Shown here one piece after another: positions 37,545 through 47,779 of a DNA stretch of 64,000 bases. Source of the DNA: Allofrancisella guangzhouensis (GTDB lineage: Bacteria; Pseudomonadota; Gammaproteobacteria; Francisellales; Francisellaceae); contig NZ_CP010427.1 of NCBI RefSeq assembly GCF_000815225.1, positions 1,240,001-1,304,000 of the forward strand, read 5' to 3'. The translations under genes were made by a program, and so were the position numbers. The notes beneath the pieces were generated by a model, which made no database searches, was not told where the DNA came from, and was given only the letters and a program-made list of their open reading frames with translations. Within the stretch, counting starts at the first letter, position 1; each line of letters opens with the position of its first letter.

Positions 37545-39134
37545 ATGGATCCGTCTATTGTGGATGATAGTAAATATTTGTTCACAACAAAAAATGTATA
37601 CCAAAATCTATCTTTAGATGAATTAGCTGAACACGCTAAACTTACTTGTAATTTCATAAGACAAGATAGCAAGGCCCTAATAGTTGATAGCGGGGATATA
37701 AAAGGTAGATTACCTGATGATAAGTATGTTGTTGAAACAAAATATGCTAAAAAAAATGTTTGGTGGCATGAATATGGTTCTGATAACAAAAGGCTTAAGC
37801 GTAAAGACTGGAAAGTAATCAAACAAAAACTTTGTGATGATATCTCTAACAAAGATATATTTGTTACTGATGGTTTTTATAATCATGATGAAAAATACAG
37901 AATAGCTGTTAGACTTATAACAACTCAAGCATCAGCTGCTTATTTTTTTAGACTTATATGTATCAGACCAACTGTAAAAGAGTTAGAAGGTTTTAAACCA
38001 CAATGGGTTATGATGCATTCTCCAGAAACTACTATAGATAACTATCAAGAACTAGGATTAAATTCACCAAAAGTTATAGCGACGAATCTTAAGCAACGTC
38101 AAAGTATATTTATAGGCACTCGTTATCTTGCTGAGATTAACAAAGTTTTACTATCGATTATGAGTTATTATTTATCACTAAACAATATTGGTATCTTCTA
38201 CTGCTCTGTTAGTGTCGATGCAGAATCTAAAAGCCTTATGTTTTTAGGTCTTTCTGGTAGTGGGAAAACGACACTAGCCTTAGACAACCACAGAGCTTTA
38301 GTAACAAATGAAGCTATAGCTTGGACAGAGTCAAAAGGATTATACAGCTTAGAATCTGGACTAACTATCAAAGTTGCTAGCTTTAAAAGAGATGATAGCC
38401 GTATAAAAAATGTTTTACAAAACCATCTACTTATAGAAAACCCCAACTTTGATGAAGAAGGAAATGTCATTTTTGGACATAAAGAAAGCTCCCAAAGTAA
38501 CACCTACCTAACATTTTGTCGAGAAAATTTCGAGAATTGTATTATAAACACAAGCGATCCTAGTACAATAATCTTTTTAGTAAAAGATGCAAAGGGCGTT
38601 TTACCTAGAGTGGCAAAACTAAGTAAAGGTCAAGCGATATACTATTTCTTATCGGGCTATACTAGCACTTCAACAGGAGTCGAAGAAGGTGTTGTGGAAC
38701 CTAAACCAGAGTTTTCCAGTTGTTATGCTCAACCATTTTTATTACTTCAACCAACAAGATACGCAAATATTCTACGCCAAAGGCTTAAGCATAGTAACGC
38801 TAAAATTTATATGATAAATGCTGGTTGGATAGATGGCGACTTTAAAACAGGTAGACGTGTTCCAGTAGAAGAAACGAAAGCTATAGTTAACTATCTAGTA
38901 AGCAGTAACCAAGATGTAAGTTTCAAATATATGAGACAAAAATATTTTAATTTTAAATCACTAGTGATAATACAAGATAAAGACCAAACTTTACATTTAA
39001 CTAACAACTGGAAAGATCAATCAGAATATAAAAAACAGTATAAATCTTTAGCCAAAGCCTTTGTCAAAAACTATGAACAGTTTGGGAATGACGAATTTGC
39101 CTTAAAGTATAAAAAATTTCAGCCAGCTGTATAA
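37545..39134 (+). CDS. pckA: ATP-type phosphoenolpyruvate carboxykinase, divergent active site
   Basis: 529 residues, usual size. The P-loop GLSGSGKTT (235-243), an arginine loop KGRLPDDKY, and the C-terminal FLSGYTST, EPKPEFSSC and QPTRYANIL blocks identify the family, which makes PEP from oxaloacetate with ATP. Several positions that are nearly invariant in E. coli PckA differ: the kinase-2 motif GDDEHGW reads TNEAIAW (254-260), the metal His of MHCSAN reads FYCSVS (Tyr219), and the KK pair reads NK (199-200). Activity is therefore doubtful or altered. Monocistronic, ending at a strong hairpin. Confidence 0.8.
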   Translation: MDPSIVDDSKYLFTTKNVYQNLSLDELAEHAKLTCNFIRQDSKALIVDSGDIKGRLPDDKYVVETKYAKKNVWWHEYGSDNKRLKRKDWKVIKQKLCDDISNKDIFVTDGFYNHDEKYRIAVRLITTQASAAYFFRLICIRPTVKELEGFKPQWVMMHSPETTIDNYQELGLNSPKVIATNLKQRQSIFIGTRYLAEINKVLLSIMSYYLSLNNIGIFYCSVSVDAESKSLMFLGLSGSGKTTLALDNHRALVTNEAIAWTESKGLYSLESGLTIKVASFKRDDSRIKNVLQNHLLIENPNFDEEGNVIFGHKESSQSNTYLTFCRENFENCIINTSDPSTIIFLVKDAKGVLPRVAKLSKGQAIYYFLSGYTSTSTGVEEGVVEPKPEFSSCYAQPFLLLQPTRYANILRQRLKHSNAKIYMINAGWIDGDFKTGRRVPVEETKAIVNYLVSSNQDVSFKYMRQKYFNFKSLVIIQDKDQTLHLTNNWKDQSEYKKQYKSLAKAFVKNYEQFGNDEFALKYKKFQPAV

Positions 39135-39175
39135 AAAATTTTATATAATTAACATGTCATAACTTGGTAATTTGC

Positions 39176-39198
39176 TAAAAAAGCCACATACAGTGGCT
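39176..39198. terminator. Bidirectional terminator between pckA and fabF
   Basis: A perfect 9-bp stem, AAAAGCCAC / GTGGCTTTT, with the 5-base loop ATACA. The stem has A-runs on one side and T-runs on the other, so it works for both convergent transcripts. Confidence 0.85.
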
Positions 39199-39234
39199 TT
39201 TACTTTTAAATTCTCAAAACTTAATTTTAGATAA

Positions 39235-40494
39235 CTAAATCTTCTTAAAGATAACTGATCCATTCGTACCACCAAACCCAAAAGAATTATTAAGTACATA
39301 ATCAATTTTCATTTTTTTAGCGACGTTAGCAGCATACTCTAAATTACAACCATCATCTAAATTTTGTAAATTTATAGTTGGTGGAGCAACCTGGTCTCTT
39401 ATAGCTAAGACACTAAATATAGATTCAATTGCACCAGCAGCACCCAATAGGTGACCAGTCATAGATTTTGTAGAACTCATAACAAGATCTTTTCTATATT
39501 GACCAATAGTTTTTTCAACTACCTGGCTTTCTTGGACATCACCTAGAGGAGTCGAAGTACCATGAGCGTTTACATAGTCTATGGCGTCAGGATTTTTATC
39601 AAGTCCTGCATCTGCTAGAGCATTCTTAATACATCTTTCTTGGCCTGGTGCATAAGGCATAGTCATATGATAACCATCAGCTGACATACCAAAACCTATA
39701 ACTTCAGCGTAAATTTTGGCACCACGTGCTTTTGCCCTTTCATACTCTTCTAATACTACCACTCCAGAGCCATCACCTAAAACAAAGCCGTCTCTATCTC
39801 TATCCCATGGACGAGAAGCTCCTTGTGGATCATCATTACGAGTAGATAAAGCTCTAGCAGCAGCAAAACCACCTATACCTATAGCGTTACTAGCTTTTTC
39901 AGAGCCTCCAGCAAGCATAGCATCAGCATCACCATAAGCTATAAGTCTAGCAGCCATACCAATATTATGTGTACCAGTTGTACAAGCAGTGACAATAGGT
40001 ACATTAGGTCCACGTAAGCCATGATTTATTGATATCACGCCAGATAAGATGTTGATAATTGATGACGGTATACAAAAGGGAGATATTTTTGATGGTCCTT
40101 TTGCATCAATAGTAGCTTTAGTAGATTCTAAAGTTTCAATACCACCAATACCAGAACTAACTGCCACACCAAATCTATATGAATCTTCTTCTGAAACCTT
40201 ATTTATTCCAGCATCTCTCAGAGCTTCATTAGCAGCAGCTATACCATAATAGCAAAAAGGATCAACTCTTTTTGCATCTTTTTTACCCACAAGTGCATCT
40301 ACATCAAAATTTTTAATCCTTGCAGCAAATCTTACCTTAAACTCACTAATATCGGGAGCTGGTGTATCAAAACCAGTTATAGTCTCAACACCACTTTTAC
40401 CAGCTAAGATATTAGCCCAAGTCGTAGGCACATCATTTCCCAAAGGTGTTACCATTCCAAGACCAGTAACAACTACTCTACGATTAGATTTCAT
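39235..40494 (-). CDS. fabF: 3-oxoacyl-ACP synthase II
   Basis: 419 residues. The thiolase-fold triad is intact: Cys in VTACTTGTHN, His in VNAHGTSTPLGD and His in MTGHLLGAAGAI. It elongates acyl-ACP with malonyl-ACP and contributes to temperature control of unsaturated fatty acids in other bacteria. Last gene of the yceD-rpmF-plsX-fabHDG-acpP-fabF series, 85 bases after acpP. Confidence 0.97.
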   Translation of the reverse strand: MKSNRRVVVTGLGMVTPLGNDVPTTWANILAGKSGVETITGFDTPAPDISEFKVRFAARIKNFDVDALVGKKDAKRVDPFCYYGIAAANEALRDAGINKVSEEDSYRFGVAVSSGIGGIETLESTKATIDAKGPSKISPFCIPSSIINILSGVISINHGLRGPNVPIVTACTTGTHNIGMAARLIAYGDADAMLAGGSEKASNAIGIGGFAAARALSTRNDDPQGASRPWDRDRDGFVLGDGSGVVVLEEYERAKARGAKIYAEVIGFGMSADGYHMTMPYAPGQERCIKNALADAGLDKNPDAIDYVNAHGTSTPLGDVQESQVVEKTIGQYRKDLVMSSTKSMTGHLLGAAGAIESIFSVLAIRDQVAPPTINLQNLDDGCNLEYAANVAKKMKIDYVLNNSFGFGGTNGSVIFKKI

Positions 40495-40579
40495 ATTAAA
40501 TTAACCTATTTAATTCTTTTAGAAAACAGCATGAAACTATTTTAAACACAATCATGCAACTTTTGAGATTAATTTTTGA

Positions 40580-40822
40580 TTAGTTTACTTTAGAGTCAAT
40601 ATAGTCGTAAACATCTTTAACGGTTCTGATCTTCTCAGCATCTTCATCTGGAATTTCAGTATCAAATTCTTCTTCTAGAGCCATTACTAACTCAACTGTA
40701 TCAAGGGAGTCTGCACCTAAATCATCAATAAAAGAAGCTTCTGGCTTAAGATCTTCTTCTTTAACGCCTAATTGTTCAACGATAATAGAGTTAACTTTCG
40801 CATATAATTCGTTTGCACTCAT
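40580..40822 (-). CDS. acpP: Acyl carrier protein
   Basis: 80 residues from ATG 40822 (AGAAGGA upstream). The open frame extends 31 codons further but that part is basic and AT-rich leader sequence. The phosphopantetheine serine lies in the invariant [19 protein letters not shown]. It is highly acidic, as expected. It lies between fabG and fabF and carries acyl chains for the pathway. Confidence 0.97.
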   Translation of the reverse strand: MSANELYAKVNSIIVEQLGVKEEDLKPEASFIDDLGADSLDTVELVMALEEEFDTEIPDEDAEKIRTVKDVYDYIDSKVN

Positions 40823-40918
40823 TTTTTTTTTCCTTCTTATTTTGTTTAAAATTTTTAAATTAACTATTCGTTTTAATAATATTATTTTTTGTCCGTTTTT
40901 GCAATAATTTCGCAAAAA

Positions 40919-41662
40919 TTAAGCCATATACATGCCACCATTAACGTGTAACGTTTGTCCTGTTATGTATTTGGCTTCTTCTGAAGCTAGAAAAGCCACA
41001 GTATTTGCTATATCCTCTGGCTGCCCCATTTGTCCTGAAGGGATTCTTCCAGCTATAAAAGATTTCTGCTCATCAGTGAGCTTATCTGTCATATCTGTAG
41101 CTATAAATCCTGGTGCTACTACATTGACTGTAATATTACGACTAGCAACTTCATAAGCTAAAGATTTCGAAAATCCAATTACACCTGCTTTAGCAGCACA
41201 ATAATTAGTTTGGCCTGGATTTCCTGCAGAAGCTACTACTGAACCTATAGAAATAATTCTACCCCATCTTTTTTTCATCATACCACGAACACATTCTTTT
41301 GACATATGAAAAACTGAGCTTAAATTAGTATTAATAACAGCACTCCACTCATCATCAGACATTCTCATCATAAGATTATCACGAGTAATTCCAGCATTGT
41401 TTACTAAAATATCAATAACTATTTTTTCATCTTTAAGTTTGGCAAAAAAACTCTTTATACTCTCAGAATCAGAGATATTTAAGACCATTCCTTTTGCACT
41501 TAAACCTTGATCTGTTAAATTTTGTTCAAACTTTTTTGCTGAAACTTCTGAAGTTGCAGTACCTATAACAGTAGCTCTTTTTTTTGCAAGAGTAACAGCT
41601 ATTTCATAACCAATACCGCGGCTAGCCCCTGTTACTAAAACTACTTTTTCTTTTAAAGGCAT
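40919..41662 (-). CDS. fabG: 3-oxoacyl-ACP reductase
   Basis: 247 residues. The Rossmann site VTGASRGIGYEIA, NNAGITRDNLMMRM and the catalytic NYCAAKAGVIGFSK (Tyr-x-x-x-Lys) are those of FabG, and the C-terminal TGQTLHVNGGMYMA is typical. It reduces 3-oxoacyl-ACP with NADPH. It lies between fabD and acpP with short spacers. Confidence 0.97.
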   Translation of the reverse strand: MPLKEKVVLVTGASRGIGYEIAVTLAKKRATVIGTATSEVSAKKFEQNLTDQGLSAKGMVLNISDSESIKSFFAKLKDEKIVIDILVNNAGITRDNLMMRMSDDEWSAVINTNLSSVFHMSKECVRGMMKKRWGRIISIGSVVASAGNPGQTNYCAAKAGVIGFSKSLAYEVASRNITVNVVAPGFIATDMTDKLTDEQKSFIAGRIPSGQMGQPEDIANTVAFLASEEAKYITGQTLHVNGGMYMA

Positions 41663-41683
41663 TTTTTTATTATCTCCTTATAG

Positions 41684-42610
41684 TTATTGAATATTTTCTA
41701 GACTATCAATAGTATTTGTATCTTTTACAGTTATATCTTTGTCAATTCTTTTTATTAGACTACTTAACACCTTATTTGGTCCACACTCAATAATTTCGTT
41801 AATACCTAAAGTTACTAATTCTTGCACAGATTGGGTCCATAGTACCGGTTTATATAACTGCTTAATTACAGCGTCTTTTATTTCATTTGAACTTAAATGT
41901 GATTTAGCATCAAAATTTTGTACAACAGCTGTAGCAGGCTTTTTAAACTCTACTTTATTTAACTCCATTTCAAATTTTTCTGCAGCATCTTTCATAAGAG
42001 AACAGTGAGATGGAACGCTTACTGCCAAAATTTGAGCACGTTTTGCTCCTTTTTCTTTTGCTATAGCATTAGCTTTTTCTACTGCTTTTTTTTCACCAGA
42101 AATAACAACTTGTCCAGTTGAATTAAAGTTTGCTGCCTCAACAACACCCTCATCAGAAGCTTCTTGGCAACAAGCTATCACATCATTATTAGATAGACCA
42201 AGTATAGCACTCATAGCACACTCTTTATCTGTAACGGCATTTTGCATTAGCTTACCTCTAGTTGAAACCAACTGTAAAGCATCTTTATAAGATATGCACT
42301 CAGCTGCCAATAAAGCAGTATATTCACCGAGGCTATGCCCAGCAAAATATTGGATTCTTAAATTTGGTTTTTGTTCTCTAAGAACTTTAAATATCGCATA
42401 ACTTGTAGCTAAAAGGGCAGGTTGAGTAAATTCAGTTTTATTTAGCTTTATTTCATCATTTTGAATAATATCCCATAGATCATAACCTAAGTGGTTCTTT
42501 GCATCATCTACAATAACCCTGAATGTTTCAAAGTTTTGATAATAATCTTGTAGCATACCTAGTTTTTGTGAACCTTGACCAGGAAATACAACAGCAATAT
42601 TTTGTGACAT
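41684..42610 (-). CDS. fabD: Malonyl-CoA:ACP transacylase
   Basis: 308 residues. The opening VFPGQGSQKLGML, the nucleophile motif GHSLGEYTAL (Ser) and VSVPSHCSLM (His) identify FabD. It loads malonyl onto ACP for chain elongation. Normal length. Preceded by fabH, followed by fabG. Confidence 0.97.
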   Translation of the reverse strand: MSQNIAVVFPGQGSQKLGMLQDYYQNFETFRVIVDDAKNHLGYDLWDIIQNDEIKLNKTEFTQPALLATSYAIFKVLREQKPNLRIQYFAGHSLGEYTALLAAECISYKDALQLVSTRGKLMQNAVTDKECAMSAILGLSNNDVIACCQEASDEGVVEAANFNSTGQVVISGEKKAVEKANAIAKEKGAKRAQILAVSVPSHCSLMKDAAEKFEMELNKVEFKKPATAVVQNFDAKSHLSSNEIKDAVIKQLYKPVLWTQSVQELVTLGINEIIECGPNKVLSSLIKRIDKDITVKDTNTIDSLENIQ

Positions 42611-42668
42611 AATATTCTCCTTACTATTAAAATATAAAAAAGTTTTTAAAATATAAAAGCTGATGTCT

Positions 42669-43640
42669 TTATATCTTTGCTATGAATCCGCCCCACACAA
42701 ATCCTGCTCCGAAGGCTTCTGATATTATAGTTTCTCCAGGTTTGATTTGACCATTTCTAATTGCATGATCTAATGCTAATGGTATAGATGCTGCTGATGT
42801 GTTGCCATGGTCTTGTAATGTGGTTATTACTTTAGACATAGGCATATTTATTTTATTTGCTGTAGAGGTTAGTATTCTATAATTTGCCTGATGGGGCACT
42901 AACCAGTCTATTTCACTTACACTTATCCCAGCCTCTTGAATCAATTCGTCAGCTAAAGATGATAGTCTTGAAACAGCAAACTTAAAAACTTTATTTCCTT
43001 CCATTATCAAATATGGGTCTATAGTTATAGCTTGCCCTCTATTGCTAGGTAAATTGTTAGGGATATTTAACATATCTAAACAAGAACCATCAGTATAAAG
43101 TAAAGAGGATAAAATTTTCTTCTCTTGACTTTGGGATAATACTACAGCTCCAGCTCCATCACCAAAAAGTACACACGTTGATCTATCATTCCAATCAAGT
43201 ACCCTTGTCATCTTTTCAGCACCAATCACTAATACGTTTTTTGCTGAACCATTTTCTATATATTGTTTTGCAATATCAAGAGCATATACAAAACCGCTGC
43301 ATGCCGCAGAGACATCAAAACAGCGGATTTTGAAATTTTGGATATTAAGGGCTTTTTGAACAATAGATGCAGTAGAAGGCATAATATAATCGCTCGTACC
43401 TGTAGCAACTATTATCGTATCGATTTCTTGAGCATCTAAATTAGCTGCTTCTAGAGCTTTTTTTGCTGCTTCTGTAGCCATAAAGCTAGTAGTTTCTTGC
43501 TCATTAGCACAATGGCGTCTTTCTATACCAACCCTTTGTTTTATCCATTCATCCGAAGTGTCAATAAATCTACTTATATCATCATTAGTTAAAATTTTTT
43601 CAGGTAAATAGCTTCCTGTACCTAATATTTGTGCAAACAT
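42669..43640 (-). CDS. fabH: 3-oxoacyl-ACP synthase III
   Basis: 323 residues. The triad is visible as Cys in VSAACSGFVYALD, His in WLVPHQANYRI and Asn in DHGNTSAASIPLAL. It condenses acetyl-CoA with malonyl-ACP, starting fatty-acid synthesis. Second-to-third place in the cluster after plsX, from which it is separated by about 110 bases. Confidence 0.97.
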   Translation of the reverse strand: MFAQILGTGSYLPEKILTNDDISRFIDTSDEWIKQRVGIERRHCANEQETTSFMATEAAKKALEAANLDAQEIDTIIVATGTSDYIMPSTASIVQKALNIQNFKIRCFDVSAACSGFVYALDIAKQYIENGSAKNVLVIGAEKMTRVLDWNDRSTCVLFGDGAGAVVLSQSQEKKILSSLLYTDGSCLDMLNIPNNLPSNRGQAITIDPYLIMEGNKVFKFAVSRLSSLADELIQEAGISVSEIDWLVPHQANYRILTSTANKINMPMSKVITTLQDHGNTSAASIPLALDHAIRNGQIKPGETIISEAFGAGFVWGGFIAKI

Positions 43641-43752
43641 GTATAGTCTACCTATATGTTAGTTAAATACAATAATAAAATTAGCCCTTTAAGAGTTTAT
43701 AATCCCTAAAGAATGTCAGACTTTCAAAATTATTGTAACATGAATAATATGA

Positions 43753-44799
43753 TTAAAGAACTTTTTCTAAAGATTCTTGGATTGTTTTAGGGATATTATA
43801 TTTAATTTCCTTAACAGCCTCATAAATAGCCGTTTCAAAAGCATTAGCGCTAGCACTTCCATGGCTTTTTATAACAATTCCTGTCAATCCTAATAAAGAG
43901 GCTCCATTAAAACTATCTAAATTCATTCCTTTCTTCATTTTCTTAAAAAGTGGTAAAGCCATAATGGTTGGTATTTTCATTAACCAAGAACCTTCAACTA
44001 CAGTTTTTTTGATTAATGATTCTATAAGCCTCAAAGTACCTTCCATAGTTTTTAATGAAACATTACCAACAAAACCATCACAAACTATAACATCTGTAGA
44101 GTCATCAAAAATGTATTTACCTTCTATATAACCATTATAGTTTATAAAATCACAACTTTGTAAAAGTTTAGCAGCATTCTTGATATTATCTAACCCCTTC
44201 ATTTCTTCTTCACCAATATTTAGTAAAGACACTCTGGGTTCAGCTATGCCTTTTGAGCTTGCCGCTAAGATTGACCCCATAATAGCAAATTGAAAAAGTT
44301 GCTCAGATGAACAAACTACATTTGCCCCTAAATCTAACATATAAGTTTTACTGAGCTTCTTAGTTTCTCTGTTATATGCAGGTAAAGCATAAACTATCGC
44401 TGGACGATCTACACCATGAATAGTCTTTAAAACAAACTTTGATATAGCCATTAATGCACCAGTGTTACCAGCGCTAACACAAGCGTTTACTGAACCATCT
44501 TTGACAAGATTAACAGCCACGCGCATAGAAGAATCTTTCTTTTTTCTTACAGCTACAGATGGAGATTCATCCATCTCGACGGTTTCGCTAGCGTGATGAA
44601 TAGCTATTCTTTGTAGCGTTGGCAGTTTTATTTTCTTTAGTTTTGAATATCTGTCTAAAGCTCTTTTTACTTTATGGTGATCTCCAACTAGGACTATCTG
44701 TAAGTTAGAGTCTTTTTTTACAGCCTCAAGAGCTGCTGGAATAGTGGTGTTTAAACCATGATCGCCGCCCATCGCATCTATAGATATTTTGTAACCCAT
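43753..44799 (-). CDS. plsX: Phosphate acyltransferase PlsX
   Basis: 348 residues with the PlsX blocks ISIDAMGGDHG, VEMDESPSVAVRKKKDSSM, VSAGNTGALMA, and VCDGFVGNVSLKTMEG. It makes acyl-phosphate from acyl-ACP for glycerol-3-phosphate acylation at the membrane. It lies between rpmF and fabH, the order found in many gammaproteobacteria. Confidence 0.97.
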   Translation of the reverse strand: MGYKISIDAMGGDHGLNTTIPAALEAVKKDSNLQIVLVGDHHKVKRALDRYSKLKKIKLPTLQRIAIHHASETVEMDESPSVAVRKKKDSSMRVAVNLVKDGSVNACVSAGNTGALMAISKFVLKTIHGVDRPAIVYALPAYNRETKKLSKTYMLDLGANVVCSSEQLFQFAIMGSILAASSKGIAEPRVSLLNIGEEEMKGLDNIKNAAKLLQSCDFINYNGYIEGKYIFDDSTDVIVCDGFVGNVSLKTMEGTLRLIESLIKKTVVEGSWLMKIPTIMALPLFKKMKKGMNLDSFNGASLLGLTGIVIKSHGSASANAFETAIYEAVKEIKYNIPKTIQESLEKVL

Positions 44800-44894
44800 A
44801 ATAAATAAAACTTCCTATTTGATTTCAAAAGCACTATTTTACTAAAATTTAGTATAGTAGACTCATGTAATTATAATTCCAAGGAGAAAGGTTT

Positions 44895-45077
44895 TTAGTC
44901 TTCAGATTTTACTTCTACTACTTTTTTACCCTTGTAAAACCCGTTTGGTGATACGTGGTGTCTTAAATGTAATTCACCAGTTGCTTTATCAGTTGATAAA
45001 GTAGGTGTAGATAAAGAATCATGCGATCTTCTCATATCTCTTCTTGATCTGCTTTTTTTAACTTGTTGTACAGCCAT
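44895..45077 (-). CDS. rpmF: 50S ribosomal protein L32
   Basis: 60 residues, opening [19 protein letters not shown] and the C-terminal block [17 protein letters not shown]. The zinc-binding cysteines found in some L32 proteins are absent, which is the normal zinc-free form. Between yceD and plsX. Confidence 0.96.
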   Translation of the reverse strand: MAVQQVKKSRSRRDMRRSHDSLSTPTLSTDKATGELHLRHHVSPNGFYKGKKVVEVKSED

Positions 45078-45122
45078 TTTATGTAACCTCCGATAGAAAT
45101 TTTACTATTTATCTTATTAGCG

Positions 45123-45623
45123 TTATTTAAGTATTTTTAGGACCTCAAAAGGATTTTCCTTTTCCTCAACAACACTTTCTTGCTCGCTATAGTATGAATG
45201 TTTTTTGTATTTTTTACAAGTGTTAGAGTTGTTTTTTGGTATTAATGGCAAGTCTAAAAGAATTTCTTCCTTAATTATATCTATTAAATCTATAGTAGCC
45301 TTAGTACAAATAAAAGGTTCATACAAACTATCTTCAACTAACCTATCATCTTCAACTATGATAATAGTATTAGCTGCGTTAAAGCTATAATCAAAAGGTG
45401 TAAGAGAATCTTGACAAATTAGTTGTAGATGACTAGATAGGCTATATTTAATACAAGGCATCCCCCCTTCTTCAAAAAAAGAAAAATCACAATCAAATGT
45501 ATATGGCTCATCTAAAATGTAATCAGACAGTTTATGTAGATCAGTAAGTATGATTTCAAAGTCTGTTAATTCTCTTTTTTGTTTAGCATATAGGGTATAG
45601 TTTATGTCGTGTTTATTTTTCAT
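45123..45623 (-). CDS. yceD: YceD (DUF177) family protein
   Basis: 166 residues. It has the DUF177 layout, with a cysteine-poor N-terminal half, CxxxxxPF-like block (ICQDSLTPFDYS) and the acidic DIIKEEILLDLPLIP segment. YceD proteins influence 23S rRNA accumulation and are almost always encoded just upstream of rpmF, as here. First gene of the lipid cluster. Confidence 0.88.
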   Translation of the reverse strand: MKNKHDINYTLYAKQKRELTDFEIILTDLHKLSDYILDEPYTFDCDFSFFEEGGMPCIKYSLSSHLQLICQDSLTPFDYSFNAANTIIIVEDDRLVEDSLYEPFICTKATIDLIDIIKEEILLDLPLIPKNNSNTCKKYKKHSYYSEQESVVEEKENPFEVLKILK

Positions 45624-45674
45624 ATCATAGTTATCTAAGGGTTACTTTTATTTGTAATATTCTAACTTGCTTTC

Positions 45675-45703
45675 TTGTTTTATTAAAGTTGCTATTGTAT
45701 TAT
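45675..45703 (+). promoter_or_regulatory. Candidate promoter of the tkt-gap-pgk-pyk-fba operon
   Basis: TTGTTT (45675-45680) and TATTAT (45698-45703) are separated by 17 bases, and the transcription start would lie about 40 bases before the tkt ATG at 45751. The opposite strand leads to yceD, so the region is a divergent promoter. Confidence 0.55.
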
Positions 45704-45750
45704 CTTAGTGATGTTCACGTTACTTTAAATTTTTACTTAAAGGGTCAATT

Positions 45751-47742
45751 ATGTCTTTACCTATTTCTCGAGAATTTTCAAATGCTATAAGGTTTTTGGC
45801 TATAGATGCAACACTAAAAGCTAAGTCTGGTCACCCTGGTATGCCTATGGGTATGGCTGATATTGCAACTGTTTTATGGACAAAGTTCCTCAAACACAAT
45901 CCTAAAAACCCACACTGGATTAATCGCGACAGATTTGTTCTTTCAAATGGCCATGGCTCTATGCTTTTATATGCTTTGTTGCACTTAAGTGGATATAGTG
46001 TCTCTATTGAAGATATTAAAAATTTTAGACAGCTTCACTCTAAAACCCCAGGTCACCCAGAATATGGTTATACCCCAGGAGTTGAGACAACAACAGGACC
46101 TCTTGGGCAAGGTCTTGCTAACGCTGTTGGTATAGCTTTGGGAGAAAAGCTTTTATCAGAAAGATATAATACTCCTGATTGTGAACTTATAGACCACCAT
46201 ACTTATGTATTTTTAGGTGACGGATGCTTAATGGAAGGTATATCTCATGAGGCATGCTCTTTAGCTGGTACTTTAGGTTTAAACAAACTTATAGCTTTTT
46301 GGGATGATAATGGCATATCAATTGATGGTGATACCAAAGGATGGTTTACAGATAACACGGTTGAAAGATTTAGGTCTTATGGCTGGCACGTTATTGAAAA
46401 TGTAGATGGTCATGATACCAAAGCTATAGAACAAGCCATTATCCATGCACAATCTGAGCAAAAAAGACCCACCTTAGTATGCTGTAAGACAGTTATAGGC
46501 TTTGGCTCACCAGAAAAAGCAGGTACAGCCTCAATACATGGATCCCCATTAAGCGTGGAGGAAAGAAATTCAGCAGCCAAAGAATTGGGTTGGCAATATG
46601 GCTCTTTTGAAATACCTAATGAAGTATATAGATTTTGGGATACCACTAAACGTGGTCAAATACTAGAAACAAACTGGCAAAAGCGTTGGGAAGATTACAA
46701 AATAAACCCTAAACATAATGAACTTAAGAGAATTTTAGCTAAAGATATTCCAACCGAACTTGAACAAGAAATTCAAAACTACATAAAATCACAAATAGAA
46801 AAACCAGCTAAGGTGGCTACACGAAAAGCATCTCAAATGTCTCTGGAAGTGCTATGTAAACATATGCCCGAAATGTTTGGAGGGTCAGCAGACCTAACTG
46901 GTTCAAATAATACCAACTGGAGCGGCTCAGTTTGGCTGAACCATACTGATAAAGGAGCTAATTATCTTTCATACGGAGTACGTGAGTTTGGTATGGCCGC
47001 GATTATGAATGGCCTAAGCCTATACGGTGGTTTAAAACCTTATGGTGGTACTTTCCTTGTGTTTAGTGATTACTCACGGAATGCCATTAGAATGTCTGCT
47101 CTTATGAAGCAGCCAGTAGTGCATGTAATGTCACATGACTCTATAGGGTTAGGTGAAGATGGACCAACACATCAGCCAATCGAACATATCCCGAGTTTGA
47201 GGCTAATACCAAACCTTCATTTATGGCGCCCAGCTGACACAATTGAAACGATGGTTGCTTGGTATGAAGCTATTAAATCAAAAGAAACTCCAAGTGTTAT
47301 GGTATTGACACGCCAAGGATTACAACCAATAGTTGATTCTATAGAAAAAGCTAACAATATATCTAAAGGCGGATATTTGGTCAAACGATATGCAGATGCT
47401 AAAGCTACAATAGTTGCAACAGGTTCGGAAGTTGAGCTAGCTGTAAAAGTAGCTAATGAATACTACAAAAAAGGTACAAATATAAATGTTGTGTCTATAC
47501 CTTGTGTAGAAATTTTTGATAAACAAGATGACAGCTATAAAACATCCGTAATTAGACAAGATATTCCAGCAGTATTTGTTGAACTTGCTCAACCAGGCAC
47601 ATGGTATAAATATATGCCAAAAGCAGGTGGTGAGGTTAAAGGAATAACAACCTTTGGAGAATCAGCTCCAGCAGAAGAGTTATTTGAGTATTTTGGTTTT
47701 ACTGTAGAAAATATAAGCAATATAGTTGCTAAATATGTTTAA
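45751..47742 (+). CDS. tkt: Transketolase
   Basis: 663 residues. The thiamine-pyrophosphate motif GDGCLMEGISHEA and downstream DDNGISIDG, together with GHPGMPMGMAD and the C-terminal domain, are intact. It transfers two-carbon units between pentose and hexose phosphates. First gene of the glycolytic operon; the spacer to gapA holds a small TATCT/AGATA hairpin. Confidence 0.97.
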   Translation: MSLPISREFSNAIRFLAIDATLKAKSGHPGMPMGMADIATVLWTKFLKHNPKNPHWINRDRFVLSNGHGSMLLYALLHLSGYSVSIEDIKNFRQLHSKTPGHPEYGYTPGVETTTGPLGQGLANAVGIALGEKLLSERYNTPDCELIDHHTYVFLGDGCLMEGISHEACSLAGTLGLNKLIAFWDDNGISIDGDTKGWFTDNTVERFRSYGWHVIENVDGHDTKAIEQAIIHAQSEQKRPTLVCCKTVIGFGSPEKAGTASIHGSPLSVEERNSAAKELGWQYGSFEIPNEVYRFWDTTKRGQILETNWQKRWEDYKINPKHNELKRILAKDIPTELEQEIQNYIKSQIEKPAKVATRKASQMSLEVLCKHMPEMFGGSADLTGSNNTNWSGSVWLNHTDKGANYLSYGVREFGMAAIMNGLSLYGGLKPYGGTFLVFSDYSRNAIRMSALMKQPVVHVMSHDSIGLGEDGPTHQPIEHIPSLRLIPNLHLWRPADTIETMVAWYEAIKSKETPSVMVLTRQGLQPIVDSIEKANNISKGGYLVKRYADAKATIVATGSEVELAVKVANEYYKKGTNINVVSIPCVEIFDKQDDSYKTSVIRQDIPAVFVELAQPGTWYKYMPKAGGEVKGITTFGESAPAEELFEYFGFTVENISNIVAKYV

Positions 47743-47779
47743 AATTTTTATCTAAAAAAGATAGTTAAAGGAGATTACA

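Noticed and set aside
40823-40915. 31-residue N-terminal extension of acyl carrier protein
   Set aside because: The extension is basic and AT-derived; the ATG at 40822 has a good ribosome site and gives the standard 80-residue protein.
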